A DNA stretch of 32,425 bases from Rhodocyclaceae bacterium (GTDB taxonomy: Bacteria; Pseudomonadota; Gammaproteobacteria; Burkholderiales; Rhodocyclaceae). The translations under genes were made by a program, and so were the position numbers. The notes beneath the pieces were generated by a model. That model was not told where the DNA came from and ran no database searches. It was given only the letters and a program-made list of their open reading frames with translations. The stretch covers positions 1-32,425 of the forward strand of contig JADFDU010000026.1 of assembly GCA_018262775.1 (NCBI GenBank), in the 5' to 3' direction. Shown piece after piece: positions 7,897 through 16,455 of this stretch (position 1 is the stretch's first letter; every line of letters begins with the position of its first letter).

Positions 7897-9354
7897 CTAC
7901 TTGCGCCAGAAAGCCGGCGTCAGGACGATCAAAAGAGTGAAAATTTCCAGCCGTCCGAGCAGCATGGCAATGCTGCATACCCAGACCTGGAAGTCGTTGA
8001 AAGTGCCGTAGTTGCTATCCGGTCCGACCAGGCCGAGGCCGGGGCCGGTGTTGTTGAAGCAGGCCACCGCGGCGGAAAACGAGCTGACGATGTCCAGTCC
8101 GCTCGCCGCCAGCACCAGCGTAAACAGGATGGTGCTGGCCATGTAGAGAAAACCGAAGCCAAGCACGGCGAGGATGATCTTGTTCGAGACGATGGTGCCG
8201 CCGAACTTGACGTAGGTCGTCGCGTTCGGGTGCATGGCATGGGTGATCTCGCGGAAGATCTGTTTATAGAGGATCACCGCGCGCATCATCTTGATGCCGC
8301 CGCCGGTCGAGCCGGAGCAGGTGACAAAGCTGCACAGGAACAGCATCCACAGCGGCGCGAAAAACGGCCATTTCGAATAGTCGGTTGAGGCATATCCCAG
8401 CGTCGTCGCCACCGACACCGTATTGAAGGCGGCATGGCGCAACGCGGTTGCAAACTCCGGGTAGTAATTCCCGTGCCAGAGATAGGTTGCGACCAGCAGC
8501 ACGCTTGCGCCGAGCACCCCCAGATAGAAGGGGACTTCTCCGTCGCGCCAGTATGGGCGAAGGCTGCGGCCGGAGAAGGCGGCGAAATGCGTCACGTAGC
8601 TCATGCCCGAGATCAGGGCAAAGACGATGGTGATAGCTTCCAGGGCCGGCGAATTGAAAAAGCCCAGGCTGGCGTCGTGGCTGGAGAAGCCGCCCAGCGC
8701 CACCGTGCTGAAGGCGTGGGTCAGCGCATCCAGCCAACTCATGCCGAACAGCCCGTACGCCAGGGTGCACAATGCGGTCAATACAATATAGATGACCCAG
8801 AATCCCTTGGCCGTTTCCGTCACCCGCGGCGTAATGCCGGACTCCTTCACCGGGCCGGGCACCTCGGCCTTCATCAGTTGCCGGCCGCCGACGCCGAGCA
8901 TCGGCAGGATGGCCACCGCCATCACGATGATGCCGAGACCGCCGATCCAGTGCAGTTCTGTGCGCCACAGGTTCAGCGACGGTGGCAGGTGATCCAGTCC
9001 GGAAAGCGCGGTAGCGCCGGTTGCCGTCAGCCCGGACACCGCTTCGAAGTACGCATCGGCGACATCCAGCCCGGGTACGCCCAGGAGCAGCGGCACCGCG
9101 GCGATGGCCGGCAGCAGCAGCCAGCACATCACCACTAGCAGTACGCCATCGTTGGCACGCAATTCGCGGCGGAAACTTTGCGTCGCCCGCAGGACAATGC
9201 CACCGCCCGCCAGCGTGCCGAGAAAGGCTTCATCGAAGACGCCGATTGCGCCATCGCCGATCAACCAGGAAACGCCGATCGGCAGCAGCAGCGCCAGCCC
9301 GAACACCATCGCGATGCGGGAGAAAGTGTGGATGACGGCGAGCAGGCGGTCCAT
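7897..9354 (-). CDS. trkH: Trk-type potassium transporter membrane subunit, copy 1
   Basis: Inner-membrane pore subunit of the Trk potassium uptake system, which works with the cytoplasmic regulator TrkA. It has 485 residues. The four pore loops, each with its selectivity glycine, are visible: SGLTATGATA (G113), TVALGGFSS (about 221), TTLGYAS (G320) and FNNTGPGLG (G437). The long conserved block at 329-358 (WPFFAPLWMLFL through GGGIKMMRA) is shared almost unchanged with the neighbouring copy, also at DNA level. The start is seven bases after the stop of the upstream copy. The C-terminus ends FWRK. Two trkH genes side by side suggest duplication; whether the products form homodimers or a heterodimer is unknown. 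Confidence 0.93.
   Translation of the reverse strand: MDRLLAVIHTFSRIAMVFGLALLLPIGVSWLIGDGAIGVFDEAFLGTLAGGGIVLRATQSFRRELRANDGVLLVVMCWLLLPAIAAVPLLLGVPGLDVADAYFEAVSGLTATGATALSGLDHLPPSLNLWRTELHWIGGLGIIVMAVAILPMLGVGGRQLMKAEVPGPVKESGITPRVTETAKGFWVIYIVLTALCTLAYGLFGMSWLDALTHAFSTVALGGFSSHDASLGFFNSPALEAITIVFALISGMSYVTHFAAFSGRSLRPYWRDGEVPFYLGVLGASVLLVATYLWHGNYYPEFATALRHAAFNTVSVATTLGYASTDYSKWPFFAPLWMLFLCSFVTCSGSTGGGIKMMRAVILYKQIFREITHAMHPNATTYVKFGGTIVSNKIILAVLGFGFLYMASTILFTLVLAASGLDIVSSFSAAVACFNNTGPGLGLVGPDSNYGTFNDFQVWVCSIAMLLGRLEIFTLLIVLTPAFWRK
8282..8370. repeat. Near-identical tract shared by the two trkH genes (copy in trkH 1)
   Basis: This 89-base stretch matches 9747-9835 in direct orientation with only three differences (8316, 8362 and 8365). 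Outside it the two genes diverge clearly. It encodes the conserved block around the third pore-loop helix. Confidence 0.85.
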
Positions 9355-9361
9355 AGCTTGC

Positions 9362-10819
9362 CTACTTCTTCCAGAAGGACGGCGAAAAAACCACCAGCAA
9401 CGTAAAAATCTCCAGCCGACCGAGCAACATGGCGATGGAGCACACCCACGTCTGGAAGTCCGTCAGTGACTTGAAGGTGGTCGCCGGGCCAACCTCACCC
9501 AGGCCGGGCCCCGTGTTGTTGAAGCACGCCACTACGGCAGAAAACCCCGTGACCACATCCAGGCCGGAGAAAACCATCAGCAGGGTCAGCGAGACGATGA
9601 TCACCATGTAGGCGAAACAGAAGGCCAGCACGGCGAAAATGATCTTGTTGGGTAGCGGCGCACCCGACAGCTTGACCGCGCCCACCGCATTCGGGTGCAC
9701 CGTCCTGATGATCTCGCGCATCACCTGCCGAAAGACGATGATGGCACGCATCATCTTGATGCCGCCGCCGGTCGAGCCGGCGCAGGTGACAAAGCTGCAC
9801 AGGAACAGCATCCACAGCGGCGCGAAGAAGGGCCACTGCGCATAGTCGGTGTTGGCATAGCCGGTAGTGGTGGCGATGGAGACCACGTTGAAAGCGGCAA
9901 AGCGCAGCGCCGTGACGAAATCGGGATAAGTGCCGGCCAGCCAGAGATAGGCGGCGATGCCCAGCACACTGGTGTACATCACGCTGACGTACCAGCGGAT
10001 CTCCGGGTCGGCCCAGTAGAACCTCAGGGTGCCGCGGCGCATGGCCATCATATGGGTGGCGAAATTCATGCCGGCCAGCGTCATGAAGACGATGGCCACG
10101 AGTTCAACATTAGGTGAGTTGAAGTAGGCGTAAGAAGCATCGTGGCTGGAGAACCCGCCCAGCCCAAGCGTGGTGAACATGTGGATGAAGGCATCGCGCC
10201 AGCCCATGCCTGCCCAGACGTAGCCCAGCGTGCAGGCGATGGCCAGGGCAAGGTAGACCAGCCAGAGTCCCTTTGCAGTCTGCGCTATGCGCGGCGTCAG
10301 CTTGGTTTCCTTGATGGGGCCGGGCGATTCCGCAGAGAACAGCTGCCGGCCACCGACGCCGAGCAGCGGCAGGATAGCCACCGCCAGCACGATCAGCCCC
10401 ATGCCACCGAGGAAGACCAGTTCGGCGCGCCAGAGATTGACTGGGAAAGGCAGCAAGTCCAGTCCCTCGATCACCGTGGCACCGGTCGTGGTCAGTCCAG
10501 ACACGGCCTCGAAATAAGCGTCAGTGAAGCTCATTTTGGGAAGGAACACCATGAGCGGAATCGCCGCGAACACCGGCACCAGCACCCACACCAGCGACAC
10601 CAGTAGAAATCCGTCACGCACCCGCAACTCATTGGTGTGTCGCCGCGTCAATTGCCAGAGCAACCCTGCCGCAAGGAACGTCGATCCAAACCCTATGCTG
10701 AAGGCGTCCACAGCAGCATCCTGCTCGAGGTGGGCGACGATGGCGGGCGCCAGCATAGTCAGTGCAAACACCAGCAGCACCAGCGCAAAAACGCGCAATA
10801 CCGCCAGCGGGTTGCTCAT
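9362..10819 (-). CDS. trkH: Trk-type potassium transporter membrane subunit, copy 2
   Basis: Second TrkH-type pore subunit, also 485 residues, lying directly upstream of copy 1 in the same direction. Its pore loops are SGLTTTGATV, TLGLGGFSS, TTTGYAN and FNNTGPGLG, all keeping the selectivity glycines. It differs from copy 1 over most of the N-terminal half and in external loops, so it is a paralogue and not a recent copy. A longer open frame reaches 10936, but that extension is low-complexity serine/arginine overlapping trkA. The ATG at 10819, with GAAGGGAAG a few bases upstream, gives the expected length and starts with the first membrane helix. The trkA stop lies 31 bases upstream, so both probably share one transcript. 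Confidence 0.93.
   Translation of the reverse strand: MSNPLAVLRVFALVLLVFALTMLAPAIVAHLEQDAAVDAFSIGFGSTFLAAGLLWQLTRRHTNELRVRDGFLLVSLVWVLVPVFAAIPLMVFLPKMSFTDAYFEAVSGLTTTGATVIEGLDLLPFPVNLWRAELVFLGGMGLIVLAVAILPLLGVGGRQLFSAESPGPIKETKLTPRIAQTAKGLWLVYLALAIACTLGYVWAGMGWRDAFIHMFTTLGLGGFSSHDASYAYFNSPNVELVAIVFMTLAGMNFATHMMAMRRGTLRFYWADPEIRWYVSVMYTSVLGIAAYLWLAGTYPDFVTALRFAAFNVVSIATTTGYANTDYAQWPFFAPLWMLFLCSFVTCAGSTGGGIKMMRAIIVFRQVMREIIRTVHPNAVGAVKLSGAPLPNKIIFAVLAFCFAYMVIIVSLTLLMVFSGLDVVTGFSAVVACFNNTGPGLGEVGPATTFKSLTDFQTWVCSIAMLLGRLEIFTLLVVFSPSFWKK
9747..9835. repeat. Near-identical tract shared by the two trkH genes (copy in trkH 2)
   Basis: Partner of 8282-8370, with 86 of 89 bases identical in my hand alignment. 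The only amino-acid change is serine to alanine before the GSTGGG motif. See the finding on gene conversion. Confidence 0.85.
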
Positions 10820-10850
10820 CGGCCGCTTCCCTTCTTTCGAACGCGGCGAA

Positions 10851-12278
10851 TCACAAGAAGGCGAAGCTGACCTGGAAGAGCTTCTCCACCTTCGGCACGA
10901 GCCGTTTCGAGACGACGAAGACGATGACGTGGTCACCAGCCTGGATCACCGTGTCGTGGTGCGCCATGATCACCTTGTACTGCCGCTCCACGGCCTGATC
11001 GTTACGCTGCACCACGGCTTCCTTCTGCGGCAGCCCGCGCACGATGGCGCCGATGGTGGCGCCCTTGATGATCGGCAGATCCTCGATGCGGCGACCAACG
11101 ACCTGCGAGGATTTCTCGTCGCCGTGCACCACCAGCTCGAGCGCCTCGGCCGCACCGCGGCGCAGGCTATGTACCGCCACCACGTCGCCGCGCCGTACGT
11201 GGGCCAGCAGGGTGCCGATGGAAGTCTGCGCAGGCGAGATGGCGATGTCGATCTGGCTGCCTTGCACCAGCTCGGCATAGGCGCGCCGATTGATCAGCGC
11301 CACGACACGCCTGGCGCCCATGCGCTTGGCCAGCAGTGCCGCCATGATGTTGTTTTCATCGTCGTTGGTGAGTGCGATGAACATGTCCATCTGGTCGACA
11401 TTTTCGTCTTCGAACAATTTTTCGTCGGTCGCATCGCCTTGCAGGACCAGCGCGCTGCTGACATTCTCCGCCAGCCACTCGGCATGACGCCTGTTATGAT
11501 CGATGACCTTCACCTGATAGTTGTTCTCGATGGCGCGTGTCAGCCGGTAGCCGATGTTGCCGCCGCCGACGATCATGATGCGTTTGACCGGCTTGTCCAT
11601 GCGGCGTAATTCGCGCATCACCTGGCGGATATCCTTCGTCGCCGCCAGGCAGAACACCTCGTCGCCGACCTCGATCACCGTGTCGCCCTCAGGAGTGATT
11701 GGCGTATCGAGGCGGAAGATGGCGGCAACGCGTGCATCGACATGCGGAATATGCTTGCGGATATCCTTCAGCGGATGGCCGACCAGCGGTCCGCCCTGGA
11801 AGGCGCGCACCGCCACCAGGCTGACCAGTCCGTCGGCGAACTCCAGCACCTGCAGCGCCTCGGGAAACTCGATCATCTTGACGATGTAGTCGGTGACGAT
11901 CTGTTCCGGACAGAGAGAAAAGTCGACAGCAAAGTTTTCTGGCTTAAACAACTCGGTGTAGTCGGCGAAATCCGAGGAGCGCACGCGGGCAATGCGTGTT
12001 GGCAGGTTGAACAGGGCGTGCGCAGTCTTGCAGGCGCACAGGTTGGTCTGGTCGCTCTGCGTCACGGCGATCAGCATGTCCGCATCTTCGGCACCCGCCC
12101 GCCGCAGTACCGACGGGCTCGAGGCGTTTCCCGTCACGGTGCGCAAGTCGAACCGGTCCTGCAGGGTGGTGAGCCGCGAAGCATCGGTGTCCACCACCGT
12201 GATGTCGTTGGCTTCCGACACCAGGCTTTCCGCCACGGAGGCGCCGACCTGACCGGCACCGAGGATGATGATTTTCAT
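10851..12278 (-). CDS. trkA: Trk system potassium uptake regulator TrkA
   Basis: Peripheral cytoplasmic NAD(H)-binding subunit that gates TrkH. The 475 residues contain two tandem RCK units. The first nucleotide fold begins MKIIILGAGQVGASVAESL (GAGQVG at 7-12), and the second has VGGGNIGYRL (GGGNIG at 238-243). Each is followed by a TrkA-C domain; the second ends with a hydrophobic HDTVIQAGDHVIVFVVSKRL segment. The double-unit layout matches the E. coli type. The gene is followed by two trkH copies and preceded by 187 bases with large GC-rich hairpins separating it from ntrX. Physical linkage to a two-component system could mean shared regulation, but that is inference. Confidence 0.96.
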   Translation of the reverse strand: MKIIILGAGQVGASVAESLVSEANDITVVDTDASRLTTLQDRFDLRTVTGNASSPSVLRRAGAEDADMLIAVTQSDQTNLCACKTAHALFNLPTRIARVRSSDFADYTELFKPENFAVDFSLCPEQIVTDYIVKMIEFPEALQVLEFADGLVSLVAVRAFQGGPLVGHPLKDIRKHIPHVDARVAAIFRLDTPITPEGDTVIEVGDEVFCLAATKDIRQVMRELRRMDKPVKRIMIVGGGNIGYRLTRAIENNYQVKVIDHNRRHAEWLAENVSSALVLQGDATDEKLFEDENVDQMDMFIALTNDDENNIMAALLAKRMGARRVVALINRRAYAELVQGSQIDIAISPAQTSIGTLLAHVRRGDVVAVHSLRRGAAEALELVVHGDEKSSQVVGRRIEDLPIIKGATIGAIVRGLPQKEAVVQRNDQAVERQYKVIMAHHDTVIQAGDHVIVFVVSKRLVPKVEKLFQVSFAFL

Positions 12279-12296
12279 AGTGCCTCCGCAGGGCCG

Positions 12297-12312
12297 CCCG
12301 CGCTAACGCGGG
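12297..12312. repeat. Small inverted repeat upstream of trkA
   Basis: CCCGCG and CGCGGG form a perfect six-base stem around the loop CTAA, just upstream of the trkA start codon. It is part of the hairpin-rich spacer between ntrX and trkA. Confidence 0.5.
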
Positions 12313-12370
12313 ATAAGTGTGGGCATCCCCTCCCATCCTCCCCCGCCGAGCAGGTGAGGTGACGAGTCAC

Positions 12371-12389
12371 CCCCGCCCTCGGGGCGGGG
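12371..12389. repeat. GC-rich hairpin in ntrX-trkA spacer
   Basis: CCCCGCCC and GGGCGGGG form an eight-base perfect stem with the loop TCG. The flanking TCAC and GTGA, about ten bases away, could extend it as an imperfect outer stem. Confidence 0.6.
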
Positions 12390-12409
12390 GCAGGGGGGTG
12401 AGTTGTGAA

Positions 12410-12449
12410 CTTCCCCACGGGGGTGTGCTTGCGCACCCCCGTGGGGAAG
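12410..12449. repeat. Long perfect hairpin in ntrX-trkA spacer
   Basis: A perfect 16-base inverted repeat (12410-12425 and 12434-12449; arms begin CTTCCCCACGG) encloses an eight-base loop. It lies just after the ntrX stop. No T-run follows on the minus strand, so it is not a classic intrinsic terminator. It may instead be a dispersed repeat, a mRNA-stabilising structure or an attenuator between ntrX and trkA. Confidence 0.75.
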
Positions 12450-12465
12450 AGGGAAGGGAGGTAGG

Positions 12466-13713
12466 TCATTGCTCTTCTCCCTTGCGACCCGTCGCGATGC
12501 CGAGCGCCTTCAGCTTACGGTAGAGGTGGGTGCGCTCCAGCCCGGTCTTTTCCGCCAGGCGCGTCATGTTGCCGCCCTCGGTTTGCAGATGGTGCTCAAA
12601 ATAGACACGCTCGAACGCCTCGCGCGCCTCGCGCAGTGGCAGGTCCAGCGGCAGCGCCTGTGCGACCGCCGATGCTTGTGGTGACAGCAGGCCCGACACC
12701 TCCTCGACGGTGACTTCCTCTTCCAGCGCGCCCAGCGCCAGCGAACGCACGACATTCCGCAGTTCCGCGTAGCCCCCCGTCCATTTCTGCTTGCGCAGGG
12801 CATTCAGCGCCGCCGTGGACAGGCGCCGCAACGGCACCTCGCCGGCTTCGACCAGATGCGTGAGGATCTGCGCGGCGATTTCCGGCACCTCGTCCTTAAG
12901 TTCGGCCAGACCCGGTGCGCCGAGGCTGACCTCCGCTAGGCGGCTCAGCAGCGCCTCGTCGAACCCCATCGCCAACAGCTCGGCAGTGCTTTGCACGCTG
13001 GCTGCCACCAGGCGCAGGTCGTATTTTTCCAGACGCTCGAGCGCGAAGGCCAGGTTCTTCTGCTGCAGGCGGGAAAGTGCCGTCAGCTCGGCGGCAAACA
13101 GCAGGCCGCCTGCTGCCTGCTCCAGCGCCTCGAGCGCCAAGGGCTGGCCGTGAGTAGCAAGATCGAGCCAGGCCTTGCCCGGCACCTGCAAGCTGCGTGC
13201 ACACAACTCCGCCAGGCTGCCCGCGCCACTTTTCAGCATCAACACGCGGCTTTTCGCGGCAACCTGATCGAGGCGCTTCTTCAGGTCGCGTAGCGGCGCG
13301 GCGCGGGTGAACGCGGCCAAAGTCAGTTCCGCGCGGACGGCGGGCACGGCCGCCTTCTGCAGGGCGCGCTTGACGGCCGAGAGCAGTTTCTGCAGGGCAA
13401 TCGGTTTTTCGAGGAAATCCTGCGCACCGATGCGCGTGGCTTCCACCGCCGTATCGATGGTGCCGTGACCCGACATCATCACCACCGGCATGTTGAGCTG
13501 GCCGGCGGCCGACCATTCCTTGAGCAGCGTGATGCCGTCGGTGTCCGGCATCCAGATGTCGAGCAGCACCAGATCCGGCCGCGCCGTGTTGCGCGCCGCC
13601 CGCGCCGCCGCGGCATGTTCGGCCAGCTGCACGTCGTAACCCTCGTCGCGAAGGATTTCCGAGAGCAGTTCGCGGATGCCCGCTTCGTCATCGACTACCA
13701 GAATGTTTGCCAT
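12466..13713 (-). CDS. ntrX: NtrX-like response regulator with a degenerate AAA+ domain
   Basis: DNA-binding response regulator partnered with the adjacent NtrY kinase. The 415 residues contain a receiver domain with acidic pocket D8-D9, phosphoacceptor D52 (LLDIWMPD), S81 and K103. A shortened central region follows (about 135-335), then a Fis-type helix-turn-helix (about 360-406; NMTRLAEKTGLERTHLYRKLKAL). The central region aligns by order with the sigma-54 activator AAA+ domain but lacks its key motifs. The Walker A position reads KSGAGSLA, no GAFTGA exists, the Walker B region reads GLLFAAEL, and the arginine-finger region reads GFDEALLSRL. ATP hydrolysis and sigma-54 activation therefore look lost. 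An alternative start at 13728 would add five residues. A small CCGCCC/GGGCGG hairpin (13736-13749) lies between ntrY and ntrX. Confidence 0.88.
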   Translation of the reverse strand: MANILVVDDEAGIRELLSEILRDEGYDVQLAEHAAAARAARNTARPDLVLLDIWMPDTDGITLLKEWSAAGQLNMPVVMMSGHGTIDTAVEATRIGAQDFLEKPIALQKLLSAVKRALQKAAVPAVRAELTLAAFTRAAPLRDLKKRLDQVAAKSRVLMLKSGAGSLAELCARSLQVPGKAWLDLATHGQPLALEALEQAAGGLLFAAELTALSRLQQKNLAFALERLEKYDLRLVAASVQSTAELLAMGFDEALLSRLAEVSLGAPGLAELKDEVPEIAAQILTHLVEAGEVPLRRLSTAALNALRKQKWTGGYAELRNVVRSLALGALEEEVTVEEVSGLLSPQASAVAQALPLDLPLREAREAFERVYFEHHLQTEGGNMTRLAEKTGLERTHLYRKLKALGIATGRKGEEQ

Positions 13714-13753
13714 ATCTTCTTTTATCATCCCCCCGCCGCCCTTGGGCGGGCGC

Positions 13754-15862
13754 TCAGGCCGCCAGCGGCAGCCGTATCCTGATCTGTGCGCCGTACGGCG
13801 CGGTATTGGCGATCTCGATCTCGCCATGGTGTTCATCCACGATCTTCTTCACGATGGCTAGACCCAGCCCGGTGCCTTTCGTCTTGGTCGTCACGTAGGG
13901 CTCGAAGACGCGGGCAAGTATTTCCTTCGGAAAGCCGCTGCCATTGTCGCTCACTGCCAGCACCACACCGCGCCCTTCGACGCGCGTGCTGATGCGAATC
14001 TCCGCCGCGGCCACCTCGGCCAGCGCATCCTCGGCGTTGGCCACCAGGTTGTGGATCACCTGGCGCAACTGCGACGCATCCCCGGCCACGCGCGGCAGTC
14101 CATCAGCAAGTTCCACCACCAGGCGTGCGCGCGAGGTCTCGTACAGGCCGAGCACTTCTCCAACAAGGCTGTTGAGATCAAGCGCACCGAGCTGCGGCGG
14201 CGGCATCCGCGCGTAATCGCGAAAGTCGTTCACCATATGCTTCATGGCCTCGACCTGGTTCACGATGGTCTGCGTCGCGCGCTCCAGCATCTCGCGCTCG
14301 GCCCCGACGAGCCTGTCCGACAGCTTGTGCGCCAGACGCTCGGCGGAGAGCTGGATCGGCGTGAGCGGATTCTTGATCTCATGGGCCAAGCGCCGTGCCA
14401 CTTCGCCCCAGGCGGCCGAGCGTTGTGCGGCGATGAGCTGGGTGATGTCGTCGAACACCACCACATAGCCGCGGCCCGATGTCTCGGGCAGGCGCGAACC
14501 GCGCAGCAGCAGCGCCTGCGGCACGCCGGCGCCGTTTTGCATCTCGATCTCGCGCTGCCACTCGCCCGCCTGCTCGGTGCAACCGGCGGCGATGGCGTCG
14601 CGCAATTCGAGGTGACGCGCCCAACCGGCCAGGGGCTGCCCCAGTGCAATGGCCAGATCGTCGCGCAGGATGGCACGGGCGCCCTCGTTGGCTGCGCGCA
14701 GGCGGCTGTCGGCATCGAAGGTGAGCACGCCCGCCGACAGATTGCCCAGCACGCTCTCCAGGTAGGCGCGCGCCGCTTCCGTCTCGGCGCGGCTGTTTTC
14801 CGCCTGTTCGCGGGCCTCGTCCAGCTGGCGCGTCATCTGGCTGAAGGACTGCGTCAGCACGCCCAGTTCGTCGCGTGTAGACATCGTCTCGCGCTGCGAG
14901 TAGTCGCCCGCCGCCACCGCCTCGGTGCCGCGGGCAAGGATGGACAGCGGCGCGCTCAAGCGGCGTGCCAGCAGAAAGGCCAGGGCAATGGCGGCGAACA
15001 GCGACAGCAGCAGCGCCAGGGTCAATGTCAGGAAGTACATCCACTTCAGGCTGCTCTTCGCCAGCGACAGCTCCTGGTAGTCCCGATAGACCGCCTGCAC
15101 GCTCTCGGCACTAGCGGCGATCGAAGCCGGCACCGGCCGGGACAGCTGCAGCACCTGCTTTTCGCCGGAAAACGAGAGCGCGGCGACCGGCACCAGCACG
15201 CGCAGCGTGAGCCCACTCGTGGCATCGCCTTCCACGGAAGAAACACCGCGGCCCGAACGCGCCTGGCGCAGTTGCGTGGGCGTGGGCAAGTCGGGCAGCA
15301 AGGCGGTGCGCTCGACCGAGGAACTGCTGGCGATCACCTGGCCGCCTGCCGAGAGCAGCGTGGCGGTCTGCACGCCAGCCTGCTCGCGCAGCCGGTTCAG
15401 CAGCGCCGGGCGCGCTGTCTCCGCCGCATCGCCAAGATCAAGCGCCATGGTGCGCCCCTGCTCCGACAGATCGGCAAGCAGGTAGTCCAGGGCACTGCGG
15501 CCGAGGTTGAGGCCACCCTCGAGAGCCTTGTCTACCCGCACATCGAACCAGGATTCGATGCTCTTCACGGCAAACTGCAGCGATACGGCGTACACCAGCA
15601 CGCCGGGGCCAACCGCCATCAGTGCGAACATCAGCATCAGGCGCAACTTGAGGCGCGAGCCGAATGTTTGCGCACGATGCTCGCGCCAGAGCTGGCGCAA
15701 TTGCCACAGCACCAGGCCGAGCAGCGTGGCGGCCGCGGCAGCAGTGAAGCCCAGCAACAGGCGGTACTCGCCGGCAAAGAGCGCCGTGTTGGCGGATGCC
15801 GAGGTCAGCAGGAAGAGCAGGATGCCGGCGAAAGCCGCAGCAACGATAAGGAGGGCTCTCAT
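13754..15862 (-). CDS. ntrY: NtrY-like membrane sensor histidine kinase
   Basis: Inner-membrane sensor kinase of 702 residues, the likely partner of NtrX. In order: hydrophobic segments at about 3-20, 36-54 and 74-96; a periplasmic region to about 270; a membrane segment at 275-298; HAMP (about 299-352); a PAS-like domain (about 365-475); the dimerisation helix with H494 in RLAHEIKNPLTPIQLSAERL; and an ATPase domain with HNLVANAEDAL (604-614), DNGSGFP and GTGLGLAIVKKI. The open frame extends upstream to 16417, but that part runs antisense-like through DUF4390 and has no family resemblance. The ATG at 15862 overlaps the DUF4390 stop (ATGA). The signal is unknown; NtrY/NtrX systems have been linked to nitrogen and redox responses in other bacteria. 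Confidence 0.92.
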   Translation of the reverse strand: MRALLIVAAAFAGILLFLLTSASANTALFAGEYRLLLGFTAAAAATLLGLVLWQLRQLWREHRAQTFGSRLKLRLMLMFALMAVGPGVLVYAVSLQFAVKSIESWFDVRVDKALEGGLNLGRSALDYLLADLSEQGRTMALDLGDAAETARPALLNRLREQAGVQTATLLSAGGQVIASSSSVERTALLPDLPTPTQLRQARSGRGVSSVEGDATSGLTLRVLVPVAALSFSGEKQVLQLSRPVPASIAASAESVQAVYRDYQELSLAKSSLKWMYFLTLTLALLLSLFAAIALAFLLARRLSAPLSILARGTEAVAAGDYSQRETMSTRDELGVLTQSFSQMTRQLDEAREQAENSRAETEAARAYLESVLGNLSAGVLTFDADSRLRAANEGARAILRDDLAIALGQPLAGWARHLELRDAIAAGCTEQAGEWQREIEMQNGAGVPQALLLRGSRLPETSGRGYVVVFDDITQLIAAQRSAAWGEVARRLAHEIKNPLTPIQLSAERLAHKLSDRLVGAEREMLERATQTIVNQVEAMKHMVNDFRDYARMPPPQLGALDLNSLVGEVLGLYETSRARLVVELADGLPRVAGDASQLRQVIHNLVANAEDALAEVAAAEIRISTRVEGRGVVLAVSDNGSGFPKEILARVFEPYVTTKTKGTGLGLAIVKKIVDEHHGEIEIANTAPYGAQIRIRLPLAA

Positions 15863-16455
15863 TTTTCCGCCGCTACAGCCTGTGGCGTAAAGCTCCAGCG
15901 CTTGACCTCGGCCGCAATGTTCCAGTCCTTGTTGCCGATGGTGTCGACCTGCAGGGGTTTCGGCAGCCGGGTGAGATCCAGCTTGAGGCGCAGCGCCGCA
16001 TTGTGGGGCTCGCCGATCTTGAGCGCGTCCTTGTCCGCCACCGGCCAGTTGCGCAGCCGCGACAACACGCCCAAAGCTTCTTCCAATGTGGTGAAGTTCT
16101 GGTGCAGCGCACCGGATGACAGGCGGTACTGTCGCGTGAGGGCGTGGTAGGAAAGGCGCCAAATCTGTGTTTTCCCGGCGACGTGCGCATCCACCCAGAA
16201 CCAGCGCGTCTTGGTCAGTTCGAACTCGGCGACGAAATACAGCGGCACACCGCGCGCAACGACTTCCTCCAGGCGATGGCCAAGGTCTATGCTGAACTCG
16301 GCATCGAGCAGCCATGATTCCTCGCCGAGCGAAATCTCGGCGGACTTCACCTCGATCTCTGCGGCGCTGGCCAGCGAAGCGAACAACAGCAGCGCTGCCA
16401 GCACCAGGCCGCACCACCTTGCCGGCAGGCTAGGCCTGCTTTTCCAGCAACGCAT
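15859..16455 (-). CDS. DUF4390 secreted or periplasmic protein
   Basis: Protein of 198 residues from the chosen start, with an N-terminal signal peptide: the basic start MRCWKSRPSLPARW, hydrophobic GLVLAALLLFASL and a likely cleavage after ASA. The mature part is beta-rich (WLLDAEFSIDLGHRLEEVV, LYFVAEFELTKTRWFW, WRLSYHALTRQYRLSSG), the pattern of DUF4390. This family often lies between rsmB and ntrY in betaproteobacteria, as here. Its biochemical role is unknown; co-location suggests a link to NtrY sensing at the envelope. Another start at 16470 adds five residues (MTVST) and has GAGGAA only one base before it. The 3' end overlaps ntrY by four bases, and the 5' end overlaps rsmB. Confidence 0.82.
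   Translation of the reverse strand: MRCWKSRPSLPARWCGLVLAALLLFASLASAAEIEVKSAEISLGEESWLLDAEFSIDLGHRLEEVVARGVPLYFVAEFELTKTRWFWVDAHVAGKTQIWRLSYHALTRQYRLSSGALHQNFTTLEEALGVLSRLRNWPVADKDALKIGEPHNAALRLKLDLTRLPKPLQVDTIGNKDWNIAAEVKRWSFTPQAVAAEK

Noticed and set aside
12275..12469. Small minus-strand open frame between ntrX and trkA
   Set aside because: Its codons are the hairpin repeats themselves and it has no ribosome site.
14051..16150. 699-codon plus-strand open frame antisense to ntrY
   Set aside because: Long, but its protein is glutamine/arginine/histidine-rich with no motif, and the opposite strand is a clear histidine kinase.
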